NCBI GenBank assembly: GCA_029747015.1
Contig: JAKOGI010001995.1
Span: 89,596-153,595, forward strand
DNA: 64,000 nt
Direction of reading: 5' to 3'
Source of the DNA: Carnegiea gigantea
Lineage: Eukaryota; Streptophyta; Magnoliopsida; Caryophyllales; Cactaceae
Made by a program: the position numbers and the translations under genes. Below are positions 9,430 through 17,313 of this stretch, piece by piece. Numbering within the stretch: position 1 is the stretch's first letter; each line of letters starts with the position of its first letter. Below the pieces are notes generated by a model. The model ran no database searches, was not told the origin of the DNA, and saw only the letters and a list, made by a program, of their open reading frames with translations.

Positions 9430-11762
9430 TCAGGGTGTTCTTACCAACCCTAGTTCCAGTCTATTTCTTTCAAATTGATCTCTAGCTAGTGCCTTAGTGA
9501 ATATATCAGCAATTTGATTTTCTGTTGTGCAAAAATTCATAGAAATTAAACCCTTTTCAATATTATCTCTCAAGAAATGATGTCGAATGTCAATATGCTT
9601 TTTTCTTTTATGTTGACATGGATTTTTGGCAATGTTAATTGCACTTGTGTTGTCACAAAAAATAGGAATGCATCCAGTGTCAACACAAAAGTCCTTAAGC
9701 TGTTGTCTTATCCACAACAGTTGAGCACAATATGAAGCTGCTGCAACATATTCAGCTTCTGCTGTGGACATGGCAACTGAATGTTGCTTCTTGGTAGCCC
9801 AAGATACCAAACAAGGTCCAAGAAAGTGAGCCATACCTGAGGTACTCTTTCTATCAACTAGGAATCCAGCGTAGTCAGCGTCAGCATATCCAACAAGATC
9901 AAAATTGCAACCTCTAGGATACCATAAAGCTAAATTGGGTGTATGTTTCAAATATCTTAGTATCCGTTTAACAGCTTTAAGATGAGTTTCCTTAGGATTA
10001 GACTGAAAACGGGCACATAAACCAACACTAAAAACAATATCCGGTCTACTAGCGGTTAGGTATAGGAGTGACCCAATCATGCCCCTATAGAGTTTCTTCT
10101 CAACTGAGGGACTCTCATCATCCATAACCAACTTGGTTGAAGGAGAAATAGGAGTGTCTATGGATTTGGCTGACTCCATCCCAAAACGCTTAAGTAGCTC
10201 CTTGATATACTTTTGTTGATGGATCATGGTGCCGTTTGGAGTTTGCTTGATTTGTAAGCCTAAGAAAAAGTTAAGCTCACCCATCATGCTCATCTCAAAC
10301 TCACTCCTCATCATATTTGAAAATTCATTGCATAAATCATGATGAGTTGCACCAAATATAATGTCATCAACATATATTTGGACAATCAATAAATGTTCCC
10401 CCTTAGATTTTAGAAACAAGGTATTGTCTACCTTGCCTCTTCTAAATTATTTTCAAGTAAAAAACTTGACAAACGTTCATACCAAGCTCTAGGAGCTTGT
10501 TTTAAACCATAAAGAGCTTTGTCTAGTTTGAAAACATGGTTAGGAAATTCACTGTTTTCAAAACCAGGGGGTTGTTTGACATACACCTCTTCTTTAAGGT
10601 ATCCGTTTAGGAATGCACTTTTCACGTCCATTTGATATAGCTTGATTTCCATATGAGCTGCAAAGGCTATTAGGATTCGAATAGCCTCAATTCTAGCAAC
10701 TGGTGCAAAGGTTTCTTCATAATCGATCCCTTCTTCTTGGTTATACCCTTGAACAACCAGCCGTGCCTTGTTCCTAGTGACTGTTCCTGACTCATCCAGT
10801 TTGTTTCGGAACACCCACTTGGTTCCAATGATTGTTCTCTCTGCAGGTTTAGGTACCAGGTGCCATACTCTGTTTCTTTCAAATTGATGGAGCTCTTCTT
10901 GCATTGCCGTGACCCAATCTGAATCTGCAAGAGCTTCATTCACATTCTTTGGCTCAATGTTAGAGAGAAAAGCATAGAAAGCACAAAAATTCTTAAGCTT
11001 AGACCTAGTTTGCACTCCACTGTTAATATCAGACAGAATTTGATCAAGGGGGTGTGAACTATGGTGCTTCCATGGTCGTGGAGTAAGTGGATCCACAGAC
11101 ACATGCTCTACTCTAGCCGGAATATTTGGAGAATCAGGCTCACGAACACCTCCTGAGCCTGTTTCTGCACCTGTTTGTAAGCCTGTTCCTGAAGAACATG
11201 GTCCCGAACAGGGTTCAACGGTGTTTCCCCCTGTTTGGTGTTCACCTTGCCTGCCGTTTTGAGGAACAACTTCTGGGCCTGTTGTCTCCATGGTGTTCTT
11301 ACCTTGTCTCTCATGGGGCAACACTTCTTTTCGGATAAGACCTAATTCAAACTCTTCTTCCTGTGCACCATTCTTATTCAAAGTGTTAGATTCATCAAAA
11401 AGCACATGCACACTTTCCTCAACGCACAAGGTTCTTTTGTTAAAGACTTTGTATGCCTTGCTGTGAGAGGAATAACCGAGAAATATTGCCTCATCACTCC
11501 TGGGATCAAACTTTCCTAAAGCATCCTTCCCATTATTATGCACAAAACACCTACAATCGAATGTTCTTAAATGCATAATGTTGGGCTTTCTGCCTTTGAA
11601 GAGTTCGTAGGGAGTTTTGTTCAAAATAGGTCTAATCATACATCTATTCATAATGTAACATGAGGTGTTCAAAGCTTCTGCCCAAAAGTTCCTAGGAAGA
11701 CCACTAGCAATAAGCATTGTTCTAATCATGTCTTCTAGGGTGCGGTTTTTGCGCTCAACCAC
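9430..11762 (-). pseudogene. copia integrase C-terminus, reverse transcriptase and RNase H, copy B (frameshifted)
   Basis: Two adjoining frames on the minus strand cover this region. The first (11762-10428) has the integrase C-terminal part ([27 protein letters not shown]), then RT with [38 protein letters not shown] and [15 protein letters not shown]. The second (10419-9430) has the RT catalytic YVDD, the thumb region and RNase H (YADADYAG, STAEAEYVA, KHIDIRHHF). One base is missing between the two frames near 10440, so RT cannot be made as one protein. Family length is otherwise normal. The 11.4-11.85 kb end belongs to a tandem duplication within integrase. Confidence 0.9.
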
Positions 11763-12298
11763 CCATTCTGTTGGGGTGTTCTTGGGGCCGAGAAGTTATG
11801 ATCAACACCATGCGTATTACAAAATTCTGTAAAACTTGCATTTTCAAAAAGCACATGCACACTTTCCTCAACGCACAAGGTTCTTTTGTTAAAGGCTTTG
11901 TATGCCTTGCTGTGAGTGGAACAACCGAGAAATATTGCCTCATCACTCCTGGGATCAAACTTCCCTAAATCATCCTTCCCATTATTATGCACAAAACACC
12001 TACAACCGAATGTTCTTAAATGCATAATGTTGGGCTTTCTGCCTTTGAAGAGTTCGTAGGGAGTTTTGTTCAAAATAGGTCTAATCATACATCTATTCAT
12101 AATGTAACATGATGTGTTCAAAGCTTCTGCCCAAAAGTTCCTAGGAAGACCACTAGCAATAAGCATTGTCCTAGTCATGTCTTCTAGGGTGCGGTTTTTG
12201 CGCTCAACCACCCCATTCTGTTGGGGTGTTCTTGGGGCCGAGAAGTTATGATCAACACCATGCGTATTACAAAATTCTATAAAACTTGCATTTTCAAA
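11398..12298 (-). repeat. tandem duplication of about 450 bp inside copia integrase
   Basis: Positions 11398-11848 repeat at 11849-12298. Markers are the AAAGCACATGCACACTTTCC start and the AAACTTGCATTTTCAAA end. The two units differ at roughly ten positions, and the right unit matches copy A better at several of them. The duplication repeats the catalytic-Glu region of integrase and breaks the frame. Confidence 0.85.
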
Positions 12299-12487
12299 TT
12301 TAGTACCATGATCAGACCTCAAGCTAACCAATGAGTGTCCTACTTTCTTTTCAACCTTTTTGAGAAGGGCAATAAAATTCTCAAAAGTTTCATCCTTGGA
12401 GGCCAAGAACAAGGTCCAAGTAAATCGAGAGTAATCATCCACTATGACAAGCACATACCTCTTCCCACCTCTACTTGTTATCCTCAT
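11735..12487 (-). pseudogene. copia integrase core, copy B
   Basis: This 250-residue frame reads MRITSRGGKRYVLVIVDDYS, then SDHGTKFEN, then [14 protein letters not shown], containing the second Asp and the Glu of the integrase DDE triad. It ends by running into the second copy of the same segment (FENASFTEFCNTHGV). It is therefore out of frame with downstream RT. A TAA near 12551-12553 separates it from the protease part upstream; copy A has a sense codon there. Confidence 0.85.
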
Positions 12488-12550
12488 AGGACCACATAGA
12501 TCAATGTGTAATAATTCAAGAGGTCGGGTAGTGCTAACACACCTTTTTGA

Positions 12551-13147
12551 TTAAAAAGACAATCTAACTTGTTTTCCTTTTGCACAAGCTTCACAAACCT
12601 TGTCATCATTGAATTTGATGGAAGGTAGTCCAACAACTAAGTCTTTGGAAACAAGTTTGTTCAAAAGAGTGAGACTTGCATAACCTAGTCTCTTGTGCCA
12701 GAGCATTATATCATCATTTAAAGCGCTCAAACAAGTCAGGTTGTTTTGGGGAAGTGTGGAAATACATACTTTGTAAACATTTTTGTGACGCTTCCCCTTC
12801 AATACAACGTCTCCTGTGTTGGCATTGACACCCAAGCAATGTGTTCGTGAGAACACCACTAGATTGTTCTTGTCACACTGTTGGGACACACTTAGTAAAT
12901 TATGCTTTAAACCATCAACTAAGTGCACATTATCAATTGAGTGGGAGAGAGTTTTACCAATGCTACCTATACCGACAATTGTCCCAGACTTGCCGTTTCC
13001 AAAAGCCACGCTCCCACCGGTTGAAGCTGTAAGTGAGAGAAAGTTTGATTTTTCTCCGTTCATATGCCGCGAACACCCACTATCAACATACCACAGCTGC
13101 CTGTTTTCAAGGTTATTTTCTGAGCTATTTGCCAGGGTGTTTCTTAC
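12551..13147 (-). pseudogene. copia protease and pre-integrase, copy B (interrupted by nested element)
   Basis: The aspartic-protease motif W-Y-V-D-S-G-C-S-R-H-M is intact near 13095. It is followed by the GAG_pre-integrase segment LWHKRLGYASL and VCEACAKGKQ, which supplies the HHCC zinc site of integrase. The frame stops at a TAA (12551-12553). Upstream it is cut at 13147 by the nested element. The missing piece is at 20272-20333, in frame after the gag TGA once the nested element and one CTTAC are removed. Confidence 0.85.
13143..13147. repeat. target-site duplication of the gag-only element (left)
   Basis: CTTAC here and at 20272-20276 flank the element. The uninterrupted copia copy A has a single CTTAC at 1082-1086 in the same context. 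Confidence 0.95.
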
Positions 13148-14312
13148 TGATGCATATTTCCATATGCATCATTTTTATTCAAGACCAATTTCAAAGAAGA
13201 AAAGGGTCAAAGAAGATCATGCTTGGAAGTGTGCTTATTTGGTCTTATTAAGTGAGTTCAAAGACTCACGACACTATGAAGAGGTCAAAAAGAGGTTAAA
13301 CTTTGCTAGAAATTTGGTGCCGAATTCATCCCTGCGGAACCCGATTTTTGTGACCACTTTTGGACAAGCTCAAGTGGACCCACAACTTGAGGGCCCATGT
13401 GCTTTTGAAGCTTAAGATGTCAGCTTTAAAATAAGCCCAATTTTATTTAATTTGGACATCATTTGATTGGGCAAAATATCACTCAAAGATACGTTGTGCT
13501 GATCCAGTCCAGTCTGAGATAGGTGCATTGTTTGGGCCATAACTTTCAAACCGCTTATCCAAATTGAGCAAATGAGCCCATTCTGGAAAATAGACTTCCA
13601 GGGCTTTCTAACAAGCCCAAGAACGCGTGATTTGGCCGAGTATTCTGGAAGTTATGCGCTGTTGAAGTTGAGGCAGTTGCAAGGATTAATTCTGGGAAAA
13701 TGAAGAGTCTTAGGTTACATATATTTGTGTGGCTGATATTGTGCACGTTTTAGATGCTTCTAGATTGATGTAATCAGCTGCAAAAATCCTAGAATATTCC
13801 TTGTAACCTCCCCCACCCCCTTTTATGATGTGTCTTTTCATTTTTCTTAGACTTTTCATTAGCTAGTTTTTAATTGTTAGGAGTTATTTGAGTCTTTTGA
13901 TTGTCTTTTGCTGAGTCTATAAAAGGGGAGGGGCATGTGAAGCTAATCATTCAGCATTGTAAGAGATTTCCAAAGTAATACAAGCACCTTTGAGAGTGAT
14001 TCTCATTTGTGTCTCAAAATTCCTAGTTCTATATCTTGAATTTGGCTCATTCAAGTGGTGTTCTAGGTTCTCTTCCTTTTCCAATTGGAGTGATTCCTTG
14101 GTTAAGACAAGAGAATTAGCCCAAGATCAAGTCATTGAGTGGCTCCGTGAAGGATTATCTTAATTACAAGGTCTTGTTTATCCTTGTTCTTTTTGTTATT
14201 ATTCTTCAAACCATCTCAAACTATCTTCCACCATATTCACTTTTCTTTGGTTGATTCTTGTTTAGTTTGAGTTTGAGTTGATTTGGTTCACTTACCACCC
14301 ACATCTACATCA
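13148..14312 (+). repeat. 5' LTR of the gag-only element
   Basis: It runs from TGATGCATATTT to CATCTACATCA and matches 19107-20271 almost perfectly. The first 270 bp are an open frame corresponding to the C-terminus of the element protein, which reads into the 3' LTR. A TATA box is at 13918. Confidence 0.95.
13918..13924 (+). promoter_or_regulatory. LTR TATA box
   Basis: TATAAAA in the context GAGTCTATAAAAGGGGAGG, repeated at 19876-19882 in the 3' LTR. A start site about 27 nt downstream would be at 13945. That is the base where the inverted copy's LTR homology begins (17268 in inverted orientation). Confidence 0.75.
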
Positions 14313-14314
14313 AT

Positions 14315-14326
14315 TGGTATCAGAGC
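14315..14326 (+). other. primer-binding site of the gag-only element
   Basis: TGGTATCAGAGC, complementary to the 3' end of initiator-methionine tRNA, 2 bp after the LTR. The inverted copy has its own at 16887-16898. Confidence 0.92.
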
Positions 14327-14437
14327 CAAGGCTTTTAAGTGACCCACATCATACCCAAACACATCCCAAAAAGCCAAAATACAAAAAAAAAAAGAGGCAC
14401 AAACCGGCAATCCGAAGTCTTGAAGACCAGAGAAGCA

Positions 14438-14625
14438 GCACGGTGCCCCCGTGCCACAACACACGACCGTGCCATATTCTTTTTCCAGGAATCTTCAAGT
14501 CGAGACGGAGCACGGTGCCCCCGTGCCGCCAAGCACGACCGTGCCACGCTACTTTTCTGCATTTTCTTCAGCCGAAGCATAGCACGGCCTGACCGTGCCC
14601 CCTTGCACGACCGTGCCACCTTTGC
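14438..14625 (+). repeat. 72-bp GC-rich tandem repeats in the leader (about 2.6 units)
   Basis: Units start at 14438, 14510 and 14582, exactly 72 bp apart, each opening GCACGG and containing CACGACCGTGCCA. GCACGGTGCCCCCGTGC can fold on itself. The block lies between primer site and gag start, where packaging or translation signals sit in retroelement RNAs. It is strikingly GC-rich against its AT-rich surroundings and recurs in the inverted copy at about 16600-16790. Confidence 0.8.
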
Positions 14626-14680
14626 CACAGCCAACTTACGTTTCAAATCAATCCACGAAGAACCCTAGACCTCCTCCTTC

Positions 14681-15083
14681 ATGCCGTCTTCAAAGAACTT
14701 GGAGAAAGAACTAGCTCTTATTGATATTGGATATGCTTGCTTTGCAATTCCAAAATTTCATGGCGAAAAGGAAGAGTTCACAGGTTGGTTATCTAAGGTG
14801 GAACGAGTTTTTGCTTGTTGTATCCTTAATGACCAACAGAAGTTCGAAGTGGTTATTTCAAGATTGAGAGGATGTGCACTTCAGTGGTGGAATAAATATA
14901 AGTTTGAGTGAAAAAAGAAAGGAAAAGAAAAGGTGAGAACTTGGAAGAAATTGAGTAGTAAGTTGAAGGGTTCCTTTTACCCATCCACTTACATGCCCGT
15001 GGAAGAAAGTATCTCCGTTAAGCTCACGGGTTCATTCCCTTCCACCCCACAAAAAGAACCAACCCCACAAATGATCTTTCCCC
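14681..15083 (+). pseudogene. first gag (gag1), truncated sense copy
   Basis: It starts MPSSKNLEKELALIDIG at 14681 and has a capsid-like stretch (IPKFHGEKEEFTGWLSKVER, LQWWNKYKFE). A TGA at 14909-14911 replaces the CGA present in the inverted copy, a CpG-to-TpG change. Homology continues to MIFP at about 15083, then switches abruptly into unrelated sequence at the first rearrangement junction. Only about a quarter of gag1 is present on this strand. Confidence 0.8.
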
Positions 15084-16542
15084 GCTGCATATTCTTGGGA
15101 TGTGTTTGGGTATGATGTGAGCTTGTCCAAAAGTGGTCACAAAAAATCGGGTTCCGCAGGGATGAATTCAGCGCCAAATTTCTAGCAAAGCTTAACCTCT
15201 TTTTGACCTCTCCATAGTGTCGCGAGTCTTTGAACTCACTTAAGAAGACCAAATAAGCACACTTCCAAGCATGATCTTCTTTGACCCTTTTCTTCTTTGA
15301 AATTGGACTTGAATAAAAATGATGCATATGGAAATATGCATCATACTCCCCGGGTTGTTTTGAGTTTGTCCTCAAACTCAAAGGGTTGGCAAGCTTCTCA
15401 TGAAGGGAGGCATGCTTATGAAATGGGAGCTCTTGTAGGAAGTGGTCAAAGGGCATCACCTCTAGAGAGATATAGAAGAGGGTGAGGGGAGGATGATAAA
15501 ACGGGTCATATCTGGTGAGGAGAAGAGGCGGAAGTGGGAAATCTTCTTTGGGGGCAAGGGTTTGGGAAGGATGAATGAGGGTTAAGGCTTGTCGGTCCTT
15601 TTGTGGTTTGAAGGGTTGGGAAGGTTGAATGGGGGTTAAGGTGAATTCTTCTTGGGTCAAGAGTTGCTCAAACTTTTCAGCAACCCTACATGGCTTCATC
15701 ACTTCAAGGTCTTTAACTACATGCTCTTCAATTCTTGGGGTTATGCTCAAATTCACCTCATTATCTTCTTGGCACCCTTCTTCGGTGAAGGATTGCTCAA
15801 TTTCTTGCACAATCTCTTCTTGCTTCAACTCGGATCTTTGGGTCTCAAGTTCAATGGTCTCTTTATCACCACAGTCACCAAAAACAAGAGGTAGGTCAAC
15901 TAGGCTTGAAGCTTCCTCTCCTTGGATCTTTTCATCTTTGTTTGGCTTTTGAGAAACCTTCTCTAAGTGAAGTATTTCTTCTTTTTCAACCTTGAGTTCA
16001 ATTTCTTCTTCAAGGCTTTCCTCCTGATCGTTCTCTTCTTCCACGGCTTTCCTTTCTTCCAAGGTAATGACCTCGTTGTTTGGGCAATCCGTGGATAAGT
16101 GTCCAAGCCCTTGGCACTTGAGACACCTCCTAGGTTGTGGGGGAAAGATCATTTGTGGGGTTGGTTCTTTTTGTGGGGTGGAAGGGAATGAACCCGTGAG
16201 CTTAACGGAGATACTTTCTTTCATGGGCATGTAAGTGGATGGGTAAAAGGAACCCTTCAACTTACTACTCAATTTCTTCCAAGTTCTCACCTTTTCTTTT
16301 CCTTTCTTTTTTCGCTCAAACTTATATTTATTCCACCACTGAAGTGCACATCCTCTCAATCTTGAAATAACCACTTCGAACTTCTGTTGGTCATTAAGGA
16401 TACAACAAGCAAAAACTCGTTCCACCTTAGATAACCAACCTGTGAACTCTTCCTTTTCGCCATGAAATTTTGGAATTGCAAAGCAAGCATATCCAATATC
16501 AATAAGAGCTAGTTCTTTCTCCAAGTTCTTTGAAGACGGCAT
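14989..16542 (-). CDS. gag1, inverted full-length copy reading through the polypurine tract into the LTR
   Basis: A 517-residue open frame starts MPSSKNLEKELAL at 16542. It has a capsid-like Retrotrans_gag-type region (about residues 20-115), one CCHC knuckle (CLKCQGLGHLSTDCP, about residue 148), a long Glu-rich acidic region (about 165-300) and a Pro-rich segment. The C-terminal part (QKDRQALTLIHPSQT onward) is shared with the other gag at 17314-19374. The frame crosses the polypurine tract at 15344 (about residue 399) and runs some 80 codons into the LTR before the rearrangement junctions add a spurious tail. It presumably forms RNA-packaging particles; no enzyme domain is visible. Confidence 0.8.
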   Translation of the reverse strand: MPSSKNLEKELALIDIGYACFAIPKFHGEKEEFTGWLSKVERVFACCILNDQQKFEVVISRLRGCALQWWNKYKFERKKKGKEKVRTWKKLSSKLKGSFYPSTYMPMKESISVKLTGSFPSTPQKEPTPQMIFPPQPRRCLKCQGLGHLSTDCPNNEVITLEERKAVEEENDQEESLEEEIELKVEKEEILHLEKVSQKPNKDEKIQGEEASSLVDLPLVFGDCGDKETIELETQRSELKQEEIVQEIEQSFTEEGCQEDNEVNLSITPRIEEHVVKDLEVMKPCRVAEKFEQLLTQEEFTLTPIQPSQPFKPQKDRQALTLIHPSQTLAPKEDFPLPPLLLTRYDPFYHPPLTLFYISLEVMPFDHFLQELPFHKHASLHEKLANPLSLRTNSKQPGEYDAYFHMHHFYSSPISKKKRVKEDHAWKCAYLVFLSEFKDSRHYGEVKKRLSFARNLALNSSLRNPIFCDHFWTSSHHTQTHPKNMQRGKIICGVGSFCGVEGNEPVSLTEILSSTGM

Positions 16543-17268
16543 GAAGGATGAGGTCTAGGGTTCTTCGTGGATTGATTTGAAACGTAAGTTGGCTGTGGCA
16601 AAGGTGGCACGGTCGTGCAAGGGGGCACGGTTAGGCCGTGCTATGCTTCGGCTGAAGAAAATGCAGAAAGGTAGAGTGGCACGGTCGTGCTTGGCGGCAC
16701 GGGGGCACCGTGCTCCGTCTCGACTTGAAGATTTCTGGAAAATGATATGGCACGGTCGTGTGTGGTGGCACGGGGGCACCGTGCTGCTTCTCTGGTCTTC
16801 GAGACTCGGATTGCCGGTTTGTGCCTCTTTTTGTTTTTTTGTATTTTGGCTTTTTGGGATATGATGTGGGTCACTTAAAAACCTTGGCTCTGATACCAAT
16901 TGATGTAGATGTGGGTGGTAAGTGAACCAAATCAACTCAAACTCAAACTAAACAAGAATCAACCAAAGAAAAGTGAATATGGTGGAAGATAGTTTGAGAT
17001 GGTTTGAAGAATAATAACAAAAAGAACAAGGATAAACAAGACCTTGTAATTAAGATAATCCTTCACGGAGCCACTCAATGACTTGATCTTGGGCTAATTC
17101 TCTTGTCTTAACCAAGGAATCACTCCAATTGGAAAAGGAAGAGAACCTAGAACACCACTTGAATGAGCCAAATTCAAGATATAGAACTAGGAATTTTGAG
17201 ACACAAATGAGAATCACTCTCAAAGGTGCTTGTATTACTTTGGAAATCTCTTACAATGCTGAATGATT
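15097..17268 (-). mobile_element. inverted, end-truncated copy of a related gag1 element
   Basis: In minus-strand order it contains the last 368 bp of the LTR (17268-16901), primer site (16898-16887), leader with GC-rich repeats, complete gag1, purine tract, the first part of the LTR (15343 to about 15120) and 23 nt of leader sequence (15097-15119) out of place. It has no target duplication of its own. It differs from the enclosing LTRs at several positions, so it came from another family member rather than from duplication of this copy. A sequence of 21 bp with one mismatch (15076-15096 and 17274-17294) stands at both junctions. Confidence 0.85.
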
Positions 17269-17313
17269 GGCCACTTTCCCTGCTGCATATTCTTCCTTCA
17301 ACGCATCTCCAAC

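Noticed and set aside
12816..13415. 199-codon plus-strand frame spanning the copia/nested-element junction
   Set aside because: It starts in antisense copia sequence and runs into LTR-encoded sequence; it is a fusion by chance across an insertion boundary, although its last 89 codons are the LTR-coded tail described elsewhere.
13148..14312. Solo LTR or LARD interpretation of the nested element
   Set aside because: A second matching LTR, primer site and coding gag-protease are present, so it is a gag-bearing element.
17263..17313. Upstream in-frame ATG as start of gag2
   Set aside because: The codons up to 17268 are inverted LTR sequence and the join is a rearrangement junction, so the start at 17314 is more likely.
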